Part shown: piece after piece, positions 51,462 to 60,466 of the stretch
How the letters are laid out: each line of letters starts with the position of its first letter
How positions within the stretch are numbered: the first letter of the stretch is position 1
NCBI GenBank assembly: GCA_902512655.1
Contig: CABXJR010000002.1
Coordinates: 1-64,000 of the forward strand
Direction: 5' to 3'
DNA length: 64,000 bases
DNA from: an uncultured SAR86 cluster bacterium
GTDB taxonomy: Bacteria > Pseudomonadota > Gammaproteobacteria > Magnimaribacterales > D2472
Notes under the pieces: generated by a model
Seen by the model: the letters and a program-made list of their open reading frames with translations, nothing else
Told to the model about the DNA's origin: nothing
The model's database searches: none
Program-made: the position numbers and the translations under genes

Positions 51462-52621
51462 TAAGATAAAACTTCTCTTAATAAGGAGATTTGATCATTA
51501 AGAGACGTATGATGATTGCCTACAAAAAAACCATTCGAATCAAGCAAATTAGCATTATCTAGATTGTTAAAAATTTCATAATTAAAATATTTCATGACCT
51601 CATTCTTTGTAAAATTGCCAGTTACAATCGGTCTACATTCAATATTATTATTATTCAACGTTTGAATAACCTCAGCTCTACTCTTATTTGAATTTGGTTT
51701 AATAATTAATGAAAAGCCAAACCAAGAGCTCTTACAAACTTCTTTCTGAATAAAGAAATCTTTATCATCTGCGAATAGGCTTTCGAAAAGCTTTGCATTT
51801 TTTCTTCTCTCAATAATAAAAGTATCTAATTTTTTTAATTGCTCAATTCCAATTGCACCACTCATCTCAAGTGGCCTAACATTATATCCTGGTAAAACAA
51901 ATCTAAAGGACTCAGAGAATGAGTCATCAGATTTGTTAGCAACATGATTTTTTTTTGGAAGGTTTCTGGTCCAACCATGAGCACGCATTGAAAGTAATAC
52001 ATGATACAGTTCTTCATCGTTAACAGCGATCATCCCTCCCTCCATAGTTGCAATATGATGTGAAAAAAAACTTGAGAATGTTCCCATAATCCCAAATGTA
52101 CCAGTTTTTTTGCTTTCAAATTCTGCTCCCAATGATTCGCAGTTATCCTCAAAAAGCAAAATATCTTTCCCTGAAATTAAAGATGAAATATGATTAAAGT
52201 CATTAGGATTACCAAGCAGATTTACAACAACAATCATTTTTGTCTCAGTTGAAATCGCATCATTTAATGCTTCAAGATTATAGTTTAAAGTTTGAATATC
52301 TATGTCTACAAACTTCAATTTAAGACCATATTGTTGAAGTGGAAAATATGTTGTTGACCAAGATACTGCTGGGACAATTACTTCATCCCCTCTTTGAAGC
52401 TTTGGAATCTTAGTATGAAAAAGTGCAGCGGTAGAAATTAAATTCGCAGTTGAGCCAGAGCTGACCATTACACAATGATTCACATTAAGGTACCTTGCAA
52501 AGTCAGCTTCAAACTGCATCACCTTTTTACCCATAGTATAATTATCTTTATCAATTACACTCTGAATTGCCTTGTATTCTTCTTTCCCCCATGTCGAACT
52601 AGCTAATGGATAATCAATCAT
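51461..52621 (-). CDS. colD: DegT/DnrJ/EryC1-fold enzyme, GDP-4-keto-6-deoxy-mannose 3-dehydratase-like (ColD-like)
   Basis: SSGSTANLIS, FEDNCESLGAE; the PLP-lysine position reads His: TFSSFFSHHIATMEGGMI (H188). Confidence 0.8.
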   Translation of the reverse strand: MIDYPLASSTWGKEEYKAIQSVIDKDNYTMGKKVMQFEADFARYLNVNHCVMVSSGSTANLISTAALFHTKIPKLQRGDEVIVPAVSWSTTYFPLQQYGLKLKFVDIDIQTLNYNLEALNDAISTETKMIVVVNLLGNPNDFNHISSLISGKDILLFEDNCESLGAEFESKKTGTFGIMGTFSSFFSHHIATMEGGMIAVNDEELYHVLLSMRAHGWTRNLPKKNHVANKSDDSFSESFRFVLPGYNVRPLEMSGAIGIEQLKKLDTFIIERRKNAKLFESLFADDKDFFIQKEVCKSSWFGFSLIIKPNSNKSRAEVIQTLNNNNIECRPIVTGNFTKNEVMKYFNYEIFNNLDNANLLDSNGFFVGNHHTSLNDQISLLREVLS

Positions 52622-53537
52622 AATTACCTCTTTTAAAAAATTGATACGTTTCTTTGATTCCTTGACGGAGAGTAAATTGATTATTCCAACCTAACTTTTT
52701 TAACTTTTCGATATTTAAAAGCTTTTGTTGCATCCCAACTGGCTTTGTGTGATCGTGCATAAACTTGCCATTATAGTCGACAATATCTGCGATAATCTTA
52801 TAGTAATCATTGATTGAGTAATCATTACCAAGTCCAACATTTAAATTTTGTGGTAATTTTTTAAAATGCTCAATGGCATAGAAAATAAAATCTGAAAAAT
52901 CTTTTGCATACATAAATTCTCGTCTTGCCTCGCCATCTCCCCAGATCAATACGTGATCATGACCTTGGCATTTTGCATTATAAATTTTTCGAATTACAGC
53001 AGGAATCATATGAGACGAATCATAATCAAAATTATCATGTTCACCGTATAAATTGCATGGAATCAAAGTTTTATATAAAAAATTTTTATTATTTAATGAT
53101 ATGTATTCACATAATTTAGTAACTAAAATCTTAGACAGAGCATACCCTTCATTTGTGGGCTCTAATGGACCATTAAGTATCATATTTTCTGATAAGGGTT
53201 GAAGATGATCTTTTGGATACATGCATGAGCTCGCTAAATTAATAAGCCGTTTGATTTTATGTTCCTTGGATAAGTTAACTACATTTATGCCCATCTGAGT
53301 ATTTTCAAATAAATATTTTTCTGGATTTGATATATTTGCCTCAATTCCCCCAACAATACCCGCCGCATGAATTACAAGATCTATTTTATTTTGTTGAAAA
53401 AATGAATTAAGCTGATCCACATTTAATAAATCTAAATCCGACCTTCTGGGCGCAATAAAATTAAATTTTTTAGCCATAGGATTAGAAAGAATATTTTTAC
53501 CTGCCATTCCGCTAGCACCTGAAAGAAAAATATTCAT
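52614..53537 (-). CDS. GDP-colitose/GDP-fucose synthase-type epimerase-reductase (ColC/Fcl family)
   Basis: IFLSGASGMAGKNIL, IHAAGIVGGIEANISNPEKYLFENTQMGINV, LASSCMYPKD, LIPCNLYGEHDNFD. Confidence 0.88.
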   Translation of the reverse strand: MNIFLSGASGMAGKNILSNPMAKKFNFIAPRRSDLDLLNVDQLNSFFQQNKIDLVIHAAGIVGGIEANISNPEKYLFENTQMGINVVNLSKEHKIKRLINLASSCMYPKDHLQPLSENMILNGPLEPTNEGYALSKILVTKLCEYISLNNKNFLYKTLIPCNLYGEHDNFDYDSSHMIPAVIRKIYNAKCQGHDHVLIWGDGEARREFMYAKDFSDFIFYAIEHFKKLPQNLNVGLGNDYSINDYYKIIADIVDYNGKFMHDHTKPVGMQQKLLNIEKLKKLGWNNQFTLRQGIKETYQFFKRGNYD

Positions 53538-53553
53538 GAGATAGATTTGAGAA

Positions 53554-54570
53554 TTATATTTTGGACGCCGCTAAAGACATCTCTTCAACCAAAGACTCAA
53601 ATGTATGCTGTGGCTCCCAACCGAGCATATTTTTTGCCTTTGCAGGGTCACCTAATAATGTATCTACCTCAGCAGGTCGAAAGTATTTTTCAGAAATTTC
53701 AAAAATCACTCTTCCAGATTTTTTATCCACCCCGATTTCATCAAGTCCAGAACCATTCCACTCAATTTCAAAATTAAAATAAGATGCTGCTAGGACGCTA
53801 AATTCTTTTACGCTATATTGGGATCCTGTTGCTATAACATAGTCATCAGGCTCATCTTGTTGACACATCAGCCACATTGCTTTTACATAATCTTCGGCAT
53901 GACCCCAATCTCTCAAAGCATGGATATTACCAAGGACGATCTTTTCTTCATTATTCTGTACAGCTCTTGCAAGTCCTTGAACTATTTTTTGAGTAACAAA
54001 GGTTTCTCCTCTTCTCGGAGATTCATGATTAAATAAAATGCCTGAGCTAGCATGAAGGCCATATGACTCTCTGTAATTTTTAACTATCCAGTAACCATAA
54101 AGTTTTGCGACTCCATAGGGTGACCTTGGATAAAACGGTGTACTTTCATTTTGGGGAACGGCTTGAACTAAACCATAAAGTTCAGATGTAGAGGCTTGGT
54201 ATATTCGAACATCTTTCTCTATTCCAAGTAACCGACAAGATTCCAGAATACGCAGAGTTCCCAATGCATCTACCTGTCCTGTATATTCAGGAATTTCAAA
54301 AGATACCTTGACATGGCTTTGAGCTCCAAGGTTATATATTTCATCTGGCTTAATGGTTTGAATTATCGACATTGTATTAGATGCATCTGTTAAGTCGCCG
54401 TAATGAAGATGCAGATCATTAAAAATATGATCAATTCTATCAGTATTAATTTGAGAGGTTCTTCTAATAATTCCATGAACTGTATAGTCCTTTTTAAGTA
54501 GCAATTCAGCAAGATAAGATCCGTCTTGTCCAGTAATGCCAGTAATCAAGGCAACCTTTTTGTTAGTCAA
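53554..54570 (-). CDS. gmd: GDP-mannose 4,6-dehydratase
   Basis: [64 protein letters not shown]. Confidence 0.97.
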   Translation of the reverse strand: MTNKKVALITGITGQDGSYLAELLLKKDYTVHGIIRRTSQINTDRIDHIFNDLHLHYGDLTDASNTMSIIQTIKPDEIYNLGAQSHVKVSFEIPEYTGQVDALGTLRILESCRLLGIEKDVRIYQASTSELYGLVQAVPQNESTPFYPRSPYGVAKLYGYWIVKNYRESYGLHASSGILFNHESPRRGETFVTQKIVQGLARAVQNNEEKIVLGNIHALRDWGHAEDYVKAMWLMCQQDEPDDYVIATGSQYSVKEFSVLAASYFNFEIEWNGSGLDEIGVDKKSGRVIFEISEKYFRPAEVDTLLGDPAKAKNMLGWEPQHTFESLVEEMSLAASKI

Positions 54571-54864
54571 TTTAATTTCTCCAATAAGTAAGTTATAAAC
54601 TTTAAATTCTTACTTAAAATACACTAATGTATTAATTTAAATTTTATTATACTCTAGATTTTTCTAAGATAATTTTTGGTATGTCAAAAATTAACTCTCT
54701 ATTACTCTGGAAAAAATTGATTGAATAAGTTGATCTATGGGGCTTTCATAGAAATTGTTTTTATTTAGTTGCAGAAATTTGAGATGCTTAATAAATCATT
54801 CTCACAAGAAAATAAATCGTTAAATAACATGCCTTGATTGGCTAACTCAAGAACCTTATGAAAA

Positions 54865-55644
54865 TCACGCCTTATCTATATCATAATAATGCAGTCTCTC
54901 AATATCCTCTTCATTTGTTTCATCACCATATTGAATCTCTATAATTCTACATTCCTGCGAGTATGGATTTGTTATTTGATGCCAAGAATTAACAGGCACT
55001 TGAAAAAAATCTCCTTTGTTTAAGATTTTAGTTTGTACATTATCTGGATTAGAATTACTAAAATTTACCTTGCATTTACCCTTGGAAACAAGCCAGACTT
55101 CGCTTCTTTTAAAGTGCCTCTGAAAACTCATACCATTTTTCTTTTTAACAATTAACTCTTTAACTTTGACATAATCATCCTGGAAAAGGTCAAAAAATTT
55201 TCCCCATAATCTTGAGCTTGATGAGTATCTTGAATTCTTTAATATCCAACTACTAGAATTCTTTTTATTATTACCACCAACAGAAAATTTAAAATGAATA
55301 TCTTTGATAGCCATCTCGGGAATATTGCGTTTTGTTCTATCTCCCCCATTACAAAAAATAATCTGATCATCGGGAAATAACTGTTTAACTTTCTTCAGTC
55401 CATTGGTTGCCGACCCAATATCGTCGTCCTCAAAATCTAAAACAAGATCAACAGATGATAAGTTTTCTAATATTATTTTTCTTTCAGTGAATGGAAGAAA
55501 AAACTTACTTTTTTTTTCTTTTAACCACTCGTCACTATTAAGGCACACAATTAATTTATCTGCCTCAGCCAGTGCTGAATTTAAGTAGGATATATGGCCG
55601 GAATGAATTGGATCAAAGCCTCCACTTACAACAGCTATTTTCAT
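54865..55644 (-). CDS. Nucleotidyltransferase (RfaE2/TagD-like) fused to C-terminal cupin (mannose-6-P isomerase type)
   Basis: VVSGGFDPIHSGHISYLNSALAEADKLIVCLNSDEWL; C-term RHFKRSEVWLVSKGKCKV...KGDFFQVPVNSWHQITNPYSQECRIIEIQYGD. Confidence 0.85.
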   Translation of the reverse strand: MKIAVVSGGFDPIHSGHISYLNSALAEADKLIVCLNSDEWLKEKKSKFFLPFTERKIILENLSSVDLVLDFEDDDIGSATNGLKKVKQLFPDDQIIFCNGGDRTKRNIPEMAIKDIHFKFSVGGNNKKNSSSWILKNSRYSSSSRLWGKFFDLFQDDYVKVKELIVKKKNGMSFQRHFKRSEVWLVSKGKCKVNFSNSNPDNVQTKILNKGDFFQVPVNSWHQITNPYSQECRIIEIQYGDETNEEDIERLHYYDIDKA

Positions 55645-55744
55645 TTTTTTATTATATATTATTAGAGTTTTAATTTAGCGAATATTACAAAACCAAACAC
55701 TAAATTCAAGATTATTGATTATCAGCCCTCAATTAAAATACTGT

Positions 55745-57787
55745 TTAGTTCAGCCTCTTAAAGCCCTCATGACATACAGGGCTGTCTAATAAATTAAAGA
55801 TATCTCTGCCATCCTCACATTCTTTAACTAATGAAAATATATCAGATAAAACTTCAAAATAACCCTCTAAAATTTTATCAGTGTGCGCAACTGAAACATA
55901 GATAGAATTGCCAGCAAGAAAACCTTTTTTTAACATTTCTTGACTAATTAAAGTTTTATATTCAAGCGCATGCCTACTTTTAAAAGTAAATCCAGCTAAA
56001 CTGGGTAACCCCCATTGATTTATTGTTAATTCATTTTTATCTGCTAATTTCTGCCAATTCTTTTTTATTTTATTGCCTTGATAAGTAATAGTTTCCCATG
56101 ACTTAGTTTTTTCCATAACCTCTAGAGATTTAAGCGCTGCAACCGAACCTATTCTTTCTGTCCAAAAAGTGCTGCTGATAAAAGAGCTTTGGGCTGCCTC
56201 CATAATCTCTTGCCTGCCAACTACAGCTGTTACGGCATACCCATTTCCCATAGCTTTGCCAAACATAGCGATATCTGGATTAACTCCTGTTAAGAGATGA
56301 ATTCCCCCAAAAGACTGTCTAAATCCAGAAGTACACTCATCAAATATTAAAATAATGTTTTTATCATCAGCTAACTTTCTGACTTTCTTAAGAAAAGCTA
56401 TATCTGGTTTTGTTGATCTTGAAACTTCCATTTTAATTGTTCCAATATTTTTATCGGTAACAATTTTTTCAAGAGCGGAAAAATTTCCATAATCAAAAGG
56501 GTGCACTGTGGATTGAAGGTTTCTTGGAACTCCATTTGGCTCTAACCCAGGTAATAAGTGGCCGTCGAGCCCCTTTTTATCTCCTAAATTTACAGATAGA
56601 TACCAATCATGCCAACCGTGATACCCACATACAGCAACATTGTCTTTACCAGAAGAAGCTCTTGCAATCCTAATTGCAATAGCATTTGCCTCACCGCCTG
56701 ACCGAGCAAACCTGACCATGTCTGCCCAGGGATGCATTTCGACTAACTTTTCAGCTAATATAACTTCTTCATTGCAGTTGAGAGTAGACATATTGCCATT
56801 TTTTATTGCCTCTAAAACCGCTGCATCAACTTGATGATCTCCATAACCTAATATATTGGTTCCAATTCCCATAATTGAAACATCAGTATATTTTTTTCCA
56901 TCCAAATCTTCTATGAAACACCCTTTAGCAGACTTATAATAAGCAGGCCATTTATCTGGTAGAAATAATTCAGGTCTTTTAGATAAAAGCATGGTTCCAC
57001 CAGGAATAACACGTTTAGCTCGCTTCCACATTTTTTGTCCATTGCTCATATGGGCTCCTTCATTTCTAGCAATTGATGTATTTGCTTTGAATAGTTTTGG
57101 ATTCTCATTATATAGTGAAAGAACGTCCTTCCACTTAAAAAAAATATCGGGTGCAAAGTGATTAAAAATATTTCTTATAACTTCTAAATCTTCAGGCTCA
57201 TCCACTGTCCATCTAAGATGAGAAAAATCCTCAGAATTGTTTAAATTAATTAGATTTTTAGAAAAATGGTTTCTTATAAAAGGTGTCACGTGCTCTCTAT
57301 CAAAATTATTTTTTGCATTTTTGGCAGCTAGCCTCAATGAGGCTTTTGAAAATACCTCAACATCAAGTCCATCTGGAAAAGATGGTGGGCTAACATTACT
57401 AGCATACTGAGTGCTGCCTTCTAAAAATTTTTTTATTATCTCATCTACTAAATCAGGGCAAACCAAGGGACAATCCCCAGTGATTCGAACTATGACATCA
57501 CCATTATAAAATTCTGCTGCTTCCATAAATCTACTAAGAACATCCTCCTCATCACCAGCATATGATCGATAACCCAGACTATGCACATGCTCTATTAGCT
57601 TAAAATCCTTGGATTTATCTGAAGTTGCAAGAATAATCTGATGAATTTTCTTTGCCTTAGAAAGTCTAGAAAGTAATATGCTAATCATAGAATGATCGTT
57701 AATATTCTCTAATACTTTCCCGGGCAGGCGAGAAGAACCCATTCTTGCTTGAACAATTGCTAATATCTTGGGATTATTTTTTACCAT
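55745..57787 (-). CDS. SpsF-type cytidylyltransferase fused to glutamate-1-semialdehyde-type (class III) aminotransferase
   Basis: N-term AIVQARMGSSRLPGKVL...DVIVRITGDCPLVCPDLVDEII; C-term FARSGGEANAIAIRIARA, CGYHGWHDWY, IFDECTSGFRQSFGG, MFGKAMGNGYAVTAVVG. Confidence 0.92.
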   Translation of the reverse strand: MVKNNPKILAIVQARMGSSRLPGKVLENINDHSMISILLSRLSKAKKIHQIILATSDKSKDFKLIEHVHSLGYRSYAGDEEDVLSRFMEAAEFYNGDVIVRITGDCPLVCPDLVDEIIKKFLEGSTQYASNVSPPSFPDGLDVEVFSKASLRLAAKNAKNNFDREHVTPFIRNHFSKNLINLNNSEDFSHLRWTVDEPEDLEVIRNIFNHFAPDIFFKWKDVLSLYNENPKLFKANTSIARNEGAHMSNGQKMWKRAKRVIPGGTMLLSKRPELFLPDKWPAYYKSAKGCFIEDLDGKKYTDVSIMGIGTNILGYGDHQVDAAVLEAIKNGNMSTLNCNEEVILAEKLVEMHPWADMVRFARSGGEANAIAIRIARASSGKDNVAVCGYHGWHDWYLSVNLGDKKGLDGHLLPGLEPNGVPRNLQSTVHPFDYGNFSALEKIVTDKNIGTIKMEVSRSTKPDIAFLKKVRKLADDKNIILIFDECTSGFRQSFGGIHLLTGVNPDIAMFGKAMGNGYAVTAVVGRQEIMEAAQSSFISSTFWTERIGSVAALKSLEVMEKTKSWETITYQGNKIKKNWQKLADKNELTINQWGLPSLAGFTFKSRHALEYKTLISQEMLKKGFLAGNSIYVSVAHTDKILEGYFEVLSDIFSLVKECEDGRDIFNLLDSPVCHEGFKRLN

Positions 57788-58650
57788 TGATTTGGATTAA
57801 TGAGTTTTTTATTAGCTTTAGAGTGCCAATCTGGAAATTGTATCTTACTGTTGTTCCTTAAACGTGAAACTATTTTTTGTAATTGCTCGATATTTTGAAC
57901 TCCGACAATCACCTTATCTATTTCTTTATATTGCAAGACAAATTTCAGACATGCTTCTACAGGATCAATATCATTATTTCTTAACCATGCGAACCACTCA
58001 TCAAATAATTTTGCTGAATCAGCAAAAGAGGCCGGGATACTATTTTGATCAAGCAATAAGAGGCCTTGCAAAAATATAGATCTGGCATGGACCTCAATAT
58101 TCTTTTTATTTAACTCTTCTAGAATCTCAGAACTAATAAGTCTTGTATCAAAAATATTTAGTGGCGCTTGAATAATATCAATGTCATTACTAGCTATATA
58201 TTCTTTAATTTTATTGACTTTATAAATTGATAATCCAACTTTCTTACAAATCTGATTATCCTTTAAACGACACAATGATTCTCGTATGATGTCTCCATTC
58301 TTACCAAGAATTTGGTCAGAATCATGCAGCAAAACTCCATAAACCTTTTTAACTTTTAGTCTCCTAAGAGACATCTCGACCTCATGGAAAACCCATTCCT
58401 GTATATTTTTAATATTTTCTGGTACCGGAGGTATTTTTGTAATAACCTGCCAGTCAACTAAGCCGAAATTTCCAAGCACATTTTCACTCTCACCATACAT
58501 TACAGCAGTATCAAGTGTTTTGATTTTATTTTCGTGAGCAAGATTAAGAATTTTATGAGCTTCAGAACGTGGAACTTGACCAGAAGTATTTGCTATGCCG
58601 TATTCAGTTCCAAATTGAACTGTTCCAAGGGCAATTTTGTCTATGTTCAC
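57781..58650 (-). CDS. Aldo/keto reductase family protein
   Basis: KIALGTVQFGTEYGIANTSGQV, KTLDTAVMYGESENVLG, GVLLHDSDQI, CLKFVLQYKEIDKVIVGVQNIEQL. Confidence 0.9.
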   Translation of the reverse strand: MNIDKIALGTVQFGTEYGIANTSGQVPRSEAHKILNLAHENKIKTLDTAVMYGESENVLGNFGLVDWQVITKIPPVPENIKNIQEWVFHEVEMSLRRLKVKKVYGVLLHDSDQILGKNGDIIRESLCRLKDNQICKKVGLSIYKVNKIKEYIASNDIDIIQAPLNIFDTRLISSEILEELNKKNIEVHARSIFLQGLLLLDQNSIPASFADSAKLFDEWFAWLRNNDIDPVEACLKFVLQYKEIDKVIVGVQNIEQLQKIVSRLRNNSKIQFPDWHSKANKKLINPNQW

Positions 58651-59294
58651 CTCTCAATTTTTCTCATTGTTGATACAGCAATCCAATTTTCTTTAAGATC
58701 AGTATATTGATGAATTTCATGATCAATTATCTTATGAGAATAACAATGATATGAGCTATCTTTTTCAAAAATTTTTCTGTAATCCATCTTAAAAGACTTA
58801 ATATTTTCTAAATGCACATATTTATTTTCTAATTCATGTTCAGAAAAAAAATCCATTATGAGCAACCAAGAGCCATCTTTTAAAACCCTGGAAGCTTCCT
58901 CCGATATAAGAGATAAATCTTCTCTATCACATAAATATAAACAAAATCCATAGATAATAATATCAAATTGATTATCTTCATAAGGCAGCTTATCCGCGCT
59001 CCCAAGAATAGCATTTATACCTTTAGCATTTGCTGCTTTGACTGCTTTTTTTGATGGATCTATACCAAAAAAATTACAATCGACCATTTCAGATATAAAC
59101 CTGCCCCTGCTTCCTTCACCGCAACCTACTTCTAAAATATTAATTTTTTTATTTTTGAGTAAATTAGAATTTAAAATTGCCCTTATTTCAGCAACTAAAG
59201 GATCCTTATCAAAATTTCTTTTTTTGAGAGTCTCTTTATTTCTTTCAAACCATGCGTCACCCTCAGAGTGTTTAAAAATTTCCTTTTGACTCAA
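58647..59294 (-). CDS. Class I SAM-dependent methyltransferase
   Basis: INILEVGCGEGSRGRFISEMVDCNFFGIDPSKKAV, FDIIIYGFCLYLCDRED. Confidence 0.9.
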   Translation of the reverse strand: MSQKEIFKHSEGDAWFERNKETLKKRNFDKDPLVAEIRAILNSNLLKNKKINILEVGCGEGSRGRFISEMVDCNFFGIDPSKKAVKAANAKGINAILGSADKLPYEDNQFDIIIYGFCLYLCDREDLSLISEEASRVLKDGSWLLIMDFFSEHELENKYVHLENIKSFKMDYRKIFEKDSSYHCYSHKIIDHEIHQYTDLKENWIAVSTMRKIER

Positions 59295-60466
59295 AGTAAT
59301 TCCTTGTTAGCTAATTCCAATGCACTAGATAGCACGTTAGAAACTTTTTCTAATGATGTTTGATCAATATGAGAGAACAAAGGGATACTTAAAGCAGAAT
59401 CATAATACTTCTCCGCAGTTACAAAATCACCTTTTTTAAAATTTAGTTTTTTATAAAAAGGTTGCAAGTGAATGGGAATATAATGGACGTTCACTCCTAT
59501 ATTGTTTTTCTTCATATAATCAAAAATAATTCTTCTTTTAGCCGGGTTTGGTTTGCTTAATTTAATTATGAATAGGTGATAAGAGGAATAAATTAAAGGA
59601 TCTGTAGCTGGGAGTAAAATATTTAACTTTGATAGCTGTTTGTGATAAAAAATAGCATGTTCATTCCTTTTAAGTACAAAATCATCGATCCTATTCATTT
59701 GCGAATACCCCAGCGCGGCTTGCATTTCAGTCATTCTATAATTTAAACCTAAATCAATTTGCTCATAGTACCAATCTCCTTCATCTTTGAAGCTCATATG
59801 AGATTTATTTCTAGTAATACCATGGGTTCGTAAAATTTCCATTTTCATGGATAAGTTTTTGTCATTAGTAAGAGCCATGCCGCCCTCACCAGATGTGATA
59901 ATTTTTACTGGATGAAAACTAAAAACAGTAATATCGCTATATTCACATGAACCCACTGGCTTATTTTTATATTTACCTCCAATAGCATGTGAGGCATCTT
60001 CAATGATTTTAAAATTATATTGCTTACTTAGTTTATATATTTCTTCCATGTCACATGAAAACCCTCCCATATGAACAGGAATTATTACTTTAGGTAGCAA
60101 TCCCTCTTTCTCTGCATATGCCAACTTTTTTTTAAGCTCTGAAATTGAGATATTATTTGTATTAAAGTCTATATCTACAAAATCTACCGAGGCTCCACAA
60201 TATAACGCTGCGTTTGATGATGCAACAAATGAAATTGGCGAGGTCCATAGGATATCATCCTTACCTAAATCAAGAGATAAACATGCAATGTGAAGCGCAG
60301 AAGTAGCACTGTTTACTGCAACAGCATATTTCGACCCACAATAATTTTTTACAATATCTTCAAATCGCGGAACCTGCGGACCTTGAGTAAGAAAGTTAGA
60401 TTTTAAAACATCAATGACTGCATCAATATCATTCTGATTAATATCTTGTTTTCCATAAGGTATCAT
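59291..60466 (-). CDS. pseC: UDP-4-amino-4,6-dideoxy-N-acetyl-sugar transaminase (PseC-like)
   Basis: IPYGKQDINQNDIDAVIDVLKSNFLTQGPQVPRFE, VFSFHPVKIITSGEGGMALTND with PLP lysine; directly follows pseB. Confidence 0.9.
   Translation of the reverse strand: MIPYGKQDINQNDIDAVIDVLKSNFLTQGPQVPRFEDIVKNYCGSKYAVAVNSATSALHIACLSLDLGKDDILWTSPISFVASSNAALYCGASVDFVDIDFNTNNISISELKKKLAYAEKEGLLPKVIIPVHMGGFSCDMEEIYKLSKQYNFKIIEDASHAIGGKYKNKPVGSCEYSDITVFSFHPVKIITSGEGGMALTNDKNLSMKMEILRTHGITRNKSHMSFKDEGDWYYEQIDLGLNYRMTEMQAALGYSQMNRIDDFVLKRNEHAIFYHKQLSKLNILLPATDPLIYSSYHLFIIKLSKPNPAKRRIIFDYMKKNNIGVNVHYIPIHLQPFYKKLNFKKGDFVTAEKYYDSALSIPLFSHIDQTSLEKVSNVLSSALELANKELL

Noticed and set aside
53547-54036. Plus-strand ORFs opposite gmd
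   Set aside because: Antisense to a strongly conserved gmd; no independent coding evidence
55745-57787. Idea that the cytidylyltransferase-aminotransferase ORF is an assembly join of two genes
   Set aside because: Single open frame with a plausible linker and both domains complete; treated as a true fusion pending read support
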